Part shown: positions 1 to 6,099 of the stretch, piece by piece
Layout: every line of letters starts with the position of its first letter
Numbering within the stretch: the first letter of the stretch is position 1
NCBI GenBank assembly: GCA_900550505.1
Contig: URSI01000076.1
Location: 1 to 6,099, forward strand
Source: an uncultured Eubacteriales bacterium
Lineage (GTDB): Bacteria > Bacillota > Clostridia > Oscillospirales > CAG-382
Direction of reading: 5' to 3'
Length of the DNA stretch: 6,099 bases
Notes under the pieces: generated by a model
Told to the model about the DNA's origin: nothing
Database searches by the model: none
Seen by the model: the letters and a program-made list of their open reading frames with translations, nothing else
Made by a program: the position numbers and the translations under genes

Positions 1-1114
1 CGGGCGCGGCGAGCGGCTCCATTTTTACAAACCACTGATCGGACACCATGGGCTCGACCGTGGTGCCGCATCGGTAGCACTGACCCACGTTGTGGACATG
101 AGGCTCCGTTTTCACGAGCCAGCCGCCTTCTTCAAGGTCGGCAATTATCGCGCGTCTTGCTTCGTACCTGTCCATACCGGCATATTTGCCGCCCTGTTCG
201 TTTATGGTAGCGTCGTCGTTCATCACGCGGATGACCTCAAGGCCGTGGCGCTGACCGACAAGAAAGTCGTTCGGGTCGTGTGCGGGCGTTATCTTCACGC
301 AGCCCGTACCGAATTCGCGGTCCACATATTCGTCCGCTATGAGCGGTATCTCGCGCCCGACGAGCGGGAGCGTCAGCGTTTTTCCCACGAGCTTGGCGTA
401 GCGCTCATCCTCGGGATTCACGGCGACTGCGGTATCGCCCAACAGGGTCTCCGGTCTGGTGGTGGCAATGATGATTTCACCGCTCGAGTCGGTAAACGGA
501 TACCGTATATGCCAGAAGTTGCCCGGCTGCTCCGTATAGATGACTTCGGCGTCCGAGAGTGCGGTGGAACATTTCGGACACCAGTTGATTATCCTGTTCC
601 CGCGGTATATCAGCCCTTTGTTATAGAGGTTGACGAACACTTCTCTTACGGCCTTTGAGCAGCCCTCATCCATCGTGAACCGCTCCCTGCTCCAGTCACA
701 GGAGGAGCCGAGTTTTTTCAACTGGCTGATGATACGGCTGCCATAGCGATGCTTCCAGTCCCACACGCGTTCAAGGAACGCTTCACGCCCGAGATCGTAG
801 CGGGTGAGCCCTTCTTCGTTGCGGAGCGTCTCCTCGACCTTGATCTGGGTGGCTATCCCCGCATGGTCCGTGCCGGGCACCCACAGTGTGCAGAAGCCCT
901 TCATCCGCTTGTAGCGCACGATGATATCCTGCAGCGTTTCGTCCATTGCGTGACCGAGATGCAGCTGACCGGTGACGTTGGGCGGCGGGATCACTATCGA
1001 AAACGGTTTTTTATCCGGGTCGGGGACGGGAGTGAACAGCTTATGCTCACACCAGAAGGCATAGAGCCGGTCCTCGACCTGTGAGGGGTCGTATTTTTTG
1101 TCGAGCTCTTTCAT
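1..1114 (-). CDS. valS: Valyl-tRNA synthetase, N-terminal part (runs off left edge)
   Basis: Cytoplasmic class I aminoacyl-tRNA synthetase that attaches valine to tRNA-Val and hydrolyses mischarged threonine in its editing (CP1) domain. I translated the minus strand and it stays open for 371 codons to the window edge. Visible motifs are the HIGH-type signature in PPPNVTGQLHLGHAM (residues 43-57, HLGH at 52-55), GTDHAGIATQ (81-90), NWCPKCSTALSDAEV (177-191), the editing-domain TTRPETLLGDTAV (218-230) and GTGCVKITPAHDPNDF (269-284, D280 matching the amino-group-binding Asp of ValRS editing sites). C179/C182 and C346/C349 form two CxxC pairs matching the zinc site known in some bacterial ValRS. 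The family is about 880 residues, so the KMSKS loop, anticodon-binding domain and C-terminal coiled coil lie outside. The ATG start at 1114 has an AAAGGA site 8 bases upstream and gives the usual beginning (KKYDPSQVEDRLYAFW). It follows the DUF1015 gene by 51 bases and is probably co-transcribed with it. Confidence 0.97.
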   Translation of the reverse strand, partial: MKELDKKYDPSQVEDRLYAFWCEHKLFTPVPDPDKKPFSIVIPPPNVTGQLHLGHAMDETLQDIIVRYKRMKGFCTLWVPGTDHAGIATQIKVEETLRNEEGLTRYDLGREAFLERVWDWKHRYGSRIISQLKKLGSSCDWSRERFTMDEGCSKAVREVFVNLYNKGLIYRGNRIINWCPKCSTALSDAEVIYTEQPGNFWHIRYPFTDSSGEIIIATTRPETLLGDTAVAVNPEDERYAKLVGKTLTLPLVGREIPLIADEYVDREFGTGCVKITPAHDPNDFLVGQRHGLEVIRVMNDDATINEQGGKYAGMDRYEARRAIIADLEEGGWLVKTEPHVHNVGQCYRCGTTVEPMVSDQWFVKMEPLAAP

Positions 1115-1122
1115 TTCTGAAG

Positions 1123-1128
1123 TCCTTT
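1123..1128 (-). promoter_or_regulatory. Ribosome binding site of valS
   Basis: The minus strand reads AAAGGA eight bases before the ATG at 1114. This is a well-placed Shine-Dalgarno site and supports the chosen valS start. Confidence 0.75.
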
Positions 1129-1165
1129 GTTTGGTGTATTGTTCCGCCTGTGATGCCGGCGGCTG

Positions 1166-2443
1166 TCATTTCAGTGAACGAAGGTCGTTTATCACGAGCC
1201 CCGTTACGGGCTTCGGATGGAAATAGGTGGATTTCTGCGGCATTTTTTCGCCGGCGAGCGACACGTCTCTTATCTGGCTGACAAGGGTGGCGCGCAGGAT
1301 GAACGAAAACGCGCATTTGCCCTCCTCGGGCGCCGCCGCCGCTTCGGCGGTGTCGCGGGTATAGGTAAGGCTCCTGCCCGCAGCCATGTCCTCTTTGTCT
1401 ATGCCGAGGAGCGACTCGAGCACGAGCGAATGCAGTATCGTGACGTCAAGCGTGGCATACGCTTCGCTCATGTCGGGCAGCAGTCTGCGCATGACCGACG
1501 GATCGCGCAGTTTAAAGAGAAACCGCTTTCCGGGTGCGCAAAGGACAAAACAGCCGGGGCGTGTGCCGAAATGTGAAAGCGCCTCGGCGGGGTCGCCTTC
1601 GAGAGCTTCCACGTCAAAATATTCCGAAGCGCGGTTTACTATTTCCTGCGGGTCGATAGCGGCGCGCGGGTTGACGAGCCTGTGTGTGGGAAAGACCACC
1701 AGCCCCGGGTTCTTCATCTCTACCAGCAGCATCATCTGGCTGTCAGCCGCGGTGCTTTCAAGCTCACCTGCGGCTGCGAGATGCTTTTTATAGCGCAGCG
1801 CCGTTTCATAACGGTGGTGACCGTCGGCTATGAAAAGCCGGAGCGGAGTAAGCGTTGCGGCTATGGCGTCGGTATCCTTCCCTGCGGGGATACGGTGCAG
1901 ACGGTGTGTGATCCCGTCTTTATCGGTGAAGCACGCCAACGGTGCAGCTGTCATATATCTTTTCAGTATCAGGTCGATCGCATTGCTGTCATCGTTATAA
2001 AGCGCATAAATGGGAGAGATGTTTGCACAGGTTGCGCACATGAGGTCAAACCTGTCCTGTTTCGCCTTTGTGAGCGTCTCTTCGTGCGGTAATATGATGC
2101 GCTCGGAAAATTCGTGCAATGTTACCCGTCCGATGATGCCGTAGACGGTCTTTTTGCCGCCTTCCGACGGAAATTCCTCGGAGTAGATAAAAATCGAGCT
2201 TTCGTCGTCTTCTTTCAGCACGCCGTCGGATCTGAACGATTCGAGCAGCTTTGCCGCCGCACGGTATTTTGCTTCACCTTCGCCCTGCGGCAGCTCAACG
2301 CCGATTATGTTGTACGGGTTGAGTTTGAGCAGCGCGTCACGCTGTTCGGCGCTGACTATGTCGTAGGGAGGGGAAACGAGCGTTTCGATGCTGCCGCCGC
2401 GCTGTGTATAGCGCAGGGGCGCAAAAGGTTTGATCTCTGCCAT
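1166..2443 (-). CDS. DUF1015 family protein (PF06245), function unknown
   Basis: A 425-residue soluble protein with no signal peptide or membrane segment, recognised as the DUF1015 family. Family hallmarks seen in order: KPFAPLRY (residues 5-12), SPPYDIVS (24-31), HEETL (120-124), ANISPIYALY (140-149), the signature IADGHHRYETAL (205-216), a LDVTILHSLVLE stretch (332-343), and the C-terminal MPQKSTYFHPKPVTGLVI (401-418). The length is usual for the family, and both ends carry conserved motifs, so the gene is complete. The ATG at 2443 has a GGAAGGA site 6 bases upstream. The biochemical role is not established. In Clostridia I recall members next to serA/serC, but here it lies between pcrA and valS. 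The DGHHR motif resembles that of ParB-like domains, including the free-serine kinases SerK and SbnI. A nucleotide-dependent or serine-related role is therefore a hypothesis only. Family call firm; function open. Confidence 0.93.
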   Translation of the reverse strand: MAEIKPFAPLRYTQRGGSIETLVSPPYDIVSAEQRDALLKLNPYNIIGVELPQGEGEAKYRAAAKLLESFRSDGVLKEDDESSIFIYSEEFPSEGGKKTVYGIIGRVTLHEFSERIILPHEETLTKAKQDRFDLMCATCANISPIYALYNDDSNAIDLILKRYMTAAPLACFTDKDGITHRLHRIPAGKDTDAIAATLTPLRLFIADGHHRYETALRYKKHLAAAGELESTAADSQMMLLVEMKNPGLVVFPTHRLVNPRAAIDPQEIVNRASEYFDVEALEGDPAEALSHFGTRPGCFVLCAPGKRFLFKLRDPSVMRRLLPDMSEAYATLDVTILHSLVLESLLGIDKEDMAAGRSLTYTRDTAEAAAAPEEGKCAFSFILRATLVSQIRDVSLAGEKMPQKSTYFHPKPVTGLVINDLRSLK

Positions 2444-2449
2444 TTTTAG

Positions 2450-2456
2450 TCCTTCC
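2450..2456 (-). promoter_or_regulatory. Ribosome binding site of the DUF1015 gene
   Basis: The minus strand reads GGAAGGA, a strong Shine-Dalgarno match, six bases before the ATG at 2443. It fixes the start of the DUF1015 gene. Confidence 0.8.
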
Positions 2457-2471
2457 GTTTTTTCAGAATTC

Positions 2472-2494
2472 GCGGGCGCCGTTCCGGCACCTGC
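2472..2494 (-). other. Short hairpin in the pcrA-DUF1015 gap
   Basis: On the minus strand GGTGCC, a five-base loop GGAAC, and GGCGCC can pair as six base pairs including one G-U. A flanking GC/GC pair extends the stem across one mismatch. It sits 15 bases after the pcrA stop. The bases that follow on the minus strand (GAATTCTGAAAAAA) contain no T-run, so it does not look like an intrinsic terminator. It could be an RNA processing or stability element that separates pcrA from the DUF1015 and valS messages, or chance pairing in GC-rich DNA. Confidence 0.35.
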
Positions 2495-2508
2495 GTATTT
2501 ATTGTAGT

Positions 2509-4899
2509 TTATCGTCCGGCGGGTTCAAGCTTTGCGAAGCTGCCCATCAGTTTTCTTTTGCCATGAGTGTCGAATTCTATCACATACAGTATATCGCCAC
2601 CCATCGGCTCCGCCGCGGTCACCGTGCCGGCGCCGAACACATGGTGGCTGACCCGGTCGCCGGCTTTGAAGGAAATGTCCCCGGCGTCTCCGTATGCCGT
2701 CTGCCGCGCGGTATGCACATTCTTTTCAAACGATTCGAGCGAACGGTTATGACGAACGCGCGAGTCTGTCGGGCGGATAGTCGAAAGCGCTTTCTGCACC
2801 TCTGAAAACTCGACGTTTTCCTCCGGCAGCTCGTCGATGAACCGGGAACGCCGGTTTGAAGACGTGCGTCCGTACAGCAGTCGGGTATTTGTATGGAGTA
2901 TCTGCAATTCCTTTTGGGCGCGCGTCATCGCCACATAGGCGAGACGGCGCTCTTCCTCAAGCTGAGCCTCTGTCGTAGCCCGCATGGAAGGGAACAGTCC
3001 CTCCTCGAATCCGGGCAGGAAAACGACCGGGAATTCCAGACCTTTGGCGCTGTGCATGGTCATGAGCGACACGGCGTCCGCGTTGCTGTCATAGTTGTCC
3101 ACGTCGGATATGAGCGCTATCTGTTCGAGAAACGCGCCGAGTGATTTATCCTCCGCCGTCTGTTCGAATTCCACGGCGGTGGAAACAAATTCGTCCACCA
3201 GCGCGACTTTTTCGCGTTCACGTTCGTCCGGGTCGAGCAGCAGCATGTTCCGGTATCCCGTACGTTCTATAACGAGCTGAAGCAATGAATCTATCGTCTC
3301 GTTGTTCGCAGCCGCACGCAGCCCCTCTATAAGTTCGGAAAACGCGCGCAGTGCCGGCAGCGATTTTGCCAGCTCCGGATATTTTGACGCCGAACGGATC
3401 ACCTCATACAGCGGCAACTGCTGTTCGGCTGCCAGCTTTTCCACGGCGGCGACGGTGGTGGGTCCTATCTGGCGCCGCGGCGTGTTGATTATCCTCCGCA
3501 GCCGGGTGCTGTCGTTTGGGTTGGATATCACCGAGAGATAGGCGCTGATGTCCTTTATCTCCTTGCGGTCGTAAAAGCGTGTGCCGCCGTATACTCTGTA
3601 CGGCACGCGCGATTTTGAAAATATGAGCTCAAGCGCGTTCGACTGCTCGTTCAGACGGTACAGTATGGCAAAGTCCGAATATTTTGCTCCGTCATACACC
3701 ACGCGGTGGCGTATGAGGTTCATCAGGTATGTCGCCTCTTCGCTCTGTGTATAGTGGCGTTTTACCAGGACCTTGACGCCGTCTTCGTTGTCGGTACGCA
3801 GCGTTTTGCCCTTGCGGTTCACGTTGTGGGCGATGACTGCGTTTGCCGCAGCGAGGATGTTGCCGGTGCAGCGGTAATTCTGCTCGAGCTTTATTGTGCG
3901 GGTGTTTTCGAACATCTCGTCAAAGCCCAGGATGTTTTCGACGGTCGCGCCGCGGAATCCGTATATGCTCTGGTCGTCGTCGCCGACGACGCATACGTTT
4001 TTGTGCACCGAGCCGAGCAGCTCTATCAGAAGGCTTTGCGAACGGTTAGTGTCCTGATATTCGTCGGCAAGTATGTAGCGGAACTGCTTCGCGTATTCGC
4101 CAAGCACGTCCGGACACTTTCTGAAAAGCTTTACGGTTTTGAAGATGAGATCGTCGAAATCGAGCGCGTTTGCCTCTGACAGCCGTTTTTCGTAAAGCTC
4201 ATAAACGCTGCATATCCTGTGAAGCCGCAGGTCGTTCCCGACCGATGCCGAAAAAGCCGCGCTGTCTATGCAGTTTTCCTTCGACTTGCTTATCTCGCGC
4301 TGTATCACCTGTACGGGAAGCAGCTTTTCGTCGATCTCCAGTTCCTTCATGCATGAGACGATCAGCTTCCGTGAATCGTCGGAATCGTAGATGGAAAAGC
4401 TTCTGTCCATGCCTATGCGGTCGGCGCGTCTTCTCAGTATGCGCGCACATATCGAATGGAAGGTGCCCGCCCATATCTCGTCGGCGCTTTCGCCGAGCAT
4501 CTTCTGCAGTCTCTCGCGGAATTCGCCCGCTGCCTTGTTGGTAAATGTCAGACACAGGACCTCCCACGGTTTCGGCGGGTCCTTTGCCATACCGGAGAGA
4601 AGCTGTGATATCTGTTCGACCGTACCCGTCTCGAGCAACGGTGCGGACGACAGCAGCAGGTCTTTTTCGCTCTCGGTCAGCGGCGACGAATAAGCGCTGC
4701 CGAACCGCAGTATCTGCGCTATCCTGTTTACCAGCACGGTGGTCTTTCCGCTGCCGGCGCCCGCAAGCACGAGCAGCGCGCCCTCGGTGCAGAATACCGC
4801 CTGACGCTGCTGTTCGTTAAGTCTTTCATATAATTTTGTGAAAAGCGCTTTCTTCAGCCGTTCCGCCTCACTGCTTTTCGTCGTAGTCAACGTATTCAT
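2509..4899 (-). CDS. pcrA: ATP-dependent DNA helicase PcrA/UvrD (superfamily 1A)
   Basis: A 3'-5' DNA translocase/helicase used in excision repair, plasmid replication, removal of recombination filaments and transcription-linked repair. All SF1A motifs are visible: Q-motif LNEQQRQAV (residues 27-35), Walker A AGAGSGKT (46-53), Ia LTFTNKAAGEFRER (117-130), Ib GTFHSICARILR (145-156), Walker B/II LADEYQDTN (277-285), III VGDDDQSIYGFRGA (305-318), IV LEQNYRC (338-344), V TMHSAKGLEFPVVFLPG (614-630) and VI EERRLAYVAMTRA (649-661). The end (about 744-793, with GDRVSHHVFGAGTV and a final FAKLEP) matches the Tudor-like domain by which PcrA contacts RNA polymerase, which favours PcrA over Rep or RecB-type helicases. 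At 796 residues it is longer than typical PcrA (about 720-740). The excess comes mainly from roughly 40 extra residues between motifs I and Ia (about 66-109) and a short N-terminal leader. The ATG at 4899 lies inside the plsY 3' end. No in-frame ATG occurs between it and the Q-motif, so this start is likely. Confidence 0.96.
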   Translation of the reverse strand: MNTLTTTKSSEAERLKKALFTKLYERLNEQQRQAVFCTEGALLVLAGAGSGKTTVLVNRIAQILRFGSAYSSPLTESEKDLLLSSAPLLETGTVEQISQLLSGMAKDPPKPWEVLCLTFTNKAAGEFRERLQKMLGESADEIWAGTFHSICARILRRRADRIGMDRSFSIYDSDDSRKLIVSCMKELEIDEKLLPVQVIQREISKSKENCIDSAAFSASVGNDLRLHRICSVYELYEKRLSEANALDFDDLIFKTVKLFRKCPDVLGEYAKQFRYILADEYQDTNRSQSLLIELLGSVHKNVCVVGDDDQSIYGFRGATVENILGFDEMFENTRTIKLEQNYRCTGNILAAANAVIAHNVNRKGKTLRTDNEDGVKVLVKRHYTQSEEATYLMNLIRHRVVYDGAKYSDFAILYRLNEQSNALELIFSKSRVPYRVYGGTRFYDRKEIKDISAYLSVISNPNDSTRLRRIINTPRRQIGPTTVAAVEKLAAEQQLPLYEVIRSASKYPELAKSLPALRAFSELIEGLRAAANNETIDSLLQLVIERTGYRNMLLLDPDEREREKVALVDEFVSTAVEFEQTAEDKSLGAFLEQIALISDVDNYDSNADAVSLMTMHSAKGLEFPVVFLPGFEEGLFPSMRATTEAQLEEERRLAYVAMTRAQKELQILHTNTRLLYGRTSSNRRSRFIDELPEENVEFSEVQKALSTIRPTDSRVRHNRSLESFEKNVHTARQTAYGDAGDISFKAGDRVSHHVFGAGTVTAAEPMGGDILYVIEFDTHGKRKLMGSFAKLEPAGR
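4573..4704 (-). other. Insertion in PcrA domain 1A between motifs I and Ia
   Basis: In typical PcrA/UvrD proteins only about two dozen residues separate the Walker A GKT from the LTFTNKAA of motif Ia. Here about 65 do. The extra part covers roughly residues 66-109. It begins after ILRFGSAYSS, runs through an acidic, leucine-rich helical-looking stretch (LTESEKDLLL; VEQISQLLSGM) and ends at a proline-rich KDPPKPW. The frame is continuous and both flanking motifs are intact, so it is an in-frame extra segment, not a sequencing error. I recall similar R(F/Y)GxAY segments in helicases of other Clostridia, which would make it a lineage trait. Confidence 0.6.
4868..4899 (-). other. 32-base overlap of plsY end and pcrA start
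   Basis: The pcrA ATG at 4899 lies inside plsY, whose stop codon is at 4868-4870. The shared bases encode the acidic plsY end (about residues 253-262, EYVDYDEKQ) in one frame and MNTLTTTKSS in the other. Such an overlap implies a shared transcript and possibly coupled translation. Confidence 0.75.
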
Positions 4900-5656
4900 C
4901 GTCGTCGTACCTCTTTTTTGCCTGTGCTTCGAATTCCTCGGGAGAGAGCTTGTTCTTTTTACCCACTGATATTTTCCGTTCCCGCCCGCGGTAAAGCCGT
5001 TTGAGGTTCTCCCTGTGCATGAAGATAATAATGAACGCCACCGTGACGGTGCATATCATAAGGAACGGATTGGGCACCGATCCGACGATCTCATACCTTA
5101 TGTAGACCACCGCAGGGTAGATGAACGCCGCGATTATCGAAGCGAGCGAAACATACCTCCAGATCAGCAGCACTATGGCAAAAATGACGACAAGCACCAG
5201 AAACACCATGGGATCCACCGCGAGTATCATCGCGGCGGCCGACGCCACGCCTTTTCCGCCCTTGAAGCCGTACCAGCACGGCAGCACATGACCAACGATA
5301 CAGAACAGACCTGCAAGATATGCCCCGGTCTCTCCGAGAAGGAGCCTGCCCAGCATAACCGATACTACGCACTTGAAAATGTCCCCCGCGAACGTGAGCG
5401 CGGCGGCGCCTTTGCCGAAATTACGCAGCATGTTGGTGCTGCCTGCGTTTCCGCTGCCGAGCGTGCGGATATCGGTTCCGTAGCGGCGCTTTGATATGAT
5501 AACAGCGGGATTTATGCTCCCGAGCATATATGCGCAAGCCATAACCACGAGCATCAGTGCACCTATCAGCGTAAGCTGTGCATTACCCTCCAGTCCGAAA
5601 TGCAGCGCTATCCGCTTTGCCACTCCGTTGATATAGATGTCGTTCAGCGTGTTCAT
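4868..5656 (-). CDS. plsY: Glycerol-3-phosphate acyltransferase PlsY
   Basis: Integral membrane enzyme that transfers an acyl group from acyl-phosphate (made by PlsX) to glycerol-3-phosphate, giving lysophosphatidic acid, the first step of phospholipid synthesis in most bacteria. Seen motifs: LGSINPA at the end of the first membrane helix (residues 45-51), GSGNAGSTNMLRNFGKGAA (67-85), GHVLPCWYGFKGGKGVAS (122-139) and the C-terminal HRENLKRLYRGRERKIS (214-230). Hydrophobic segments lie near 29-52, 84-107, 112-128, 138-166, 168-187 and 196-213. At 262 residues it exceeds the usual 190-220. It has about 28 extra polar N-terminal residues and a charged tail (231-262) rich in Lys, Glu and Asp. The ATG at 5656 overlaps the der stop (ATGA), but its AAGGAG site is only 2 bases away. 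ATG at 5554 (residue 35), with AGGTG 5 bases upstream, is an alternative that gives a family-like length. The usual partner gpsA does not follow. Confidence 0.96.
   Translation of the reverse strand: MNTLNDIYINGVAKRIALHFGLEGNAQLTLIGALMLVVMACAYMLGSINPAVIISKRRYGTDIRTLGSGNAGSTNMLRNFGKGAAALTFAGDIFKCVVSVMLGRLLLGETGAYLAGLFCIVGHVLPCWYGFKGGKGVASAAAMILAVDPMVFLVLVVIFAIVLLIWRYVSLASIIAAFIYPAVVYIRYEIVGSVPNPFLMICTVTVAFIIIFMHRENLKRLYRGRERKISVGKKNKLSPEEFEAQAKKRYDDDEYVDYDEKQ
4909..4914 (-). promoter_or_regulatory. Ribosome binding site of pcrA, inside plsY
   Basis: The minus strand reads AGAGGT with its GG ending 10 bases before the pcrA ATG at 4899. It lies within the plsY codons for K-R-Y near residues 248-250. 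It is moderate in strength and slightly far, but it is the only site that suits the only available ATG upstream of the helicase Q-motif. Confidence 0.55.
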
Positions 5657-6099
5657 TGCTCCTTGTCACCCTTCTGCCGTATAATAAGCACTATCGGAGT
5701 TCCTTCGAATCCGAATGTGGATCGGAGCGTATTCTCGATGTAACGTTGGTATGAAAAATGAAAGAGTTCCTCACTGTTGCAGAAGATAACGAATGTGGGC
5801 GGCTTTGTGCCCGTTTGGGTCATGTAGTATATCTTCAGCCTGCGCCCCTTGTCGGTCGGGGGCTGTACCCGCGCGAGCGCGTCGTTCAGCACGTCGTTGA
5901 GCACGCCGGTCGAGATGCGCATGACGCTCTGAGAATGCACGAAGCATATGTGCTCGTAAAGCTTCGCGGTGCGCTGACCGGTCTTTGCGGAAACGAAAAC
6001 CACCGGCGCATACGTCATATATGAAAGCGCCTGATATACCTTCTTCCGGTATTCGTTGACAGTGGCATTGTCTTTTTCCACAAGATCCCATTTGTTGAC
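5653..6099 (-). CDS. der: Ribosome-assembly GTPase Der (EngA), C-terminal part (runs off right edge)
   Basis: Der is an essential double-GTPase that acts in the cytoplasm in maturation of the 50S ribosomal subunit. Only the last 148 residues are present (family about 440). The fragment opens with VNKWDLV, the G4 base-recognition motif (NKxD) of the second GTPase domain, then the G5 motif in VFVSAKTGQR. It ends with the KH-like domain, recognised from RISTGVLNDVLNDAL, PPTFVIFCN, HFSYQRYIEN and FGFEGTPIVLIIR. The start, the first GTPase domain and the P-loops lie to the right of the window. The frame is open to position 6099, so an apparent GTG start at 6081 is internal and not real. The stop at 5653-5655 overlaps the plsY start as ATGA, a sign of translational coupling. 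Confidence 0.97.
   Translation of the reverse strand, partial: VNKWDLVEKDNATVNEYRKKVYQALSYMTYAPVVFVSAKTGQRTAKLYEHICFVHSQSVMRISTGVLNDVLNDALARVQPPTDKGRRLKIYYMTQTGTKPPTFVIFCNSEELFHFSYQRYIENTLRSTFGFEGTPIVLIIRQKGDKEQ
5659..5664 (-). promoter_or_regulatory. Unusually close ribosome binding site of plsY
   Basis: AAGGAG on the minus strand sits only two bases before the ATG at 5656, within the last codons of der (K-E-Q-stop). A second weak site, AAGGG at 5669-5673, is 12 bases away. Neither spacing is ideal. Initiation may rely on ribosomes ending der at the ATGA overlap, or the true start may be the ATG at 5554. Confidence 0.5.

Noticed and set aside
92..658. Plus-strand open frame of 188 codons
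   Set aside because: It lies wholly opposite valS, whose motifs are continuous through this region, and its translation shows no recognisable domain. It is a shadow frame favoured by GC-rich codons.
1145..1163. Possible terminator after the DUF1015 gene (CCGCC/GGCGG, nine-base loop)
   Set aside because: The stem is only five pairs and no T-run follows on the minus strand; it is too weak to call.
3973..3990. Near-perfect inverted repeat of CGTCGTCG and CGACGACG
   Set aside because: It falls on the V-V-G-D-D-D codons of helicase motif III. GTC and GAC codons are reverse complements, so the symmetry follows from the protein sequence.
3706..4179. Plus-strand open frame of 157 codons
   Set aside because: It is antisense to the PcrA core motifs II to IV. 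The Val/Ala-rich product mirrors the codons of the helicase and resembles no family I know.
5015..5494. Plus-strand open frame of 159 codons, rich in His, Arg and Asp
   Set aside because: It is antisense to the PlsY membrane segments; the odd composition is what reverse-complemented hydrophobic codons give.
4868..5656. Shared MNTL start of PlsY and PcrA as a sign of duplication
   Set aside because: Only four residues match and the following codons differ entirely; chance is the simplest reading.
5653..6081. A complete 142-residue gene starting with GTG at 6081
   Set aside because: The same frame continues upstream to the window edge with the VNKWDL motif of Der, so this is the tail of a longer gene.

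Overview
The window holds one tightly packed run of five protein genes, all read from the minus strand (right to left). The order of transcription is der (cut by the right edge), plsY, pcrA, a DUF1015-family gene, and valS (cut by the left edge). Nothing on the plus strand looks like a real gene: its open frames are shadows of these genes. There are no RNA genes, mobile elements, CRISPR arrays or long non-coding stretches. The largest gap between genes is 65 bases.

Likely source: a Firmicutes/Clostridia bacterium of medium-high GC. The support is a PcrA-type helicase with a C-terminal Tudor-like domain, purine-rich AGGA/GGAGG-like ribosome sites, the der-plsY pair common in Clostridia, and a helicase N-terminus that I recall from Oscillospiraceae/Ruminococcaceae-like genomes. 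This placement is inference, because no rRNA or other marker is present.

Layout from right to left. 6099-5653 is the last third of the ribosome-assembly GTPase Der. plsY (5656-4868) overlaps the der stop by an ATGA and encodes the membrane acyltransferase that makes lysophosphatidic acid. pcrA (4899-2509) starts 32 bases inside plsY. After 65 bases containing a small hairpin comes the DUF1015 gene (2443-1166). After another 51 bases comes valS (1114 to the left edge), the first 371 residues of valyl-tRNA synthetase.

The spacing and overlaps suggest one transcription unit of core functions: ribosome biogenesis, phospholipid synthesis, DNA repair/replication and tRNA charging. The products do not form one pathway. 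The points most worth checking are a roughly 40-residue insertion in PcrA between helicase motifs I and Ia, the uncertain PlsY start, the ParB/serine-kinase-like DGHHR signature of the DUF1015 protein, and the lack of room for a T-box leader directly before valS. I do not see a convincing new biological system here; this is mostly core-genome sequence.
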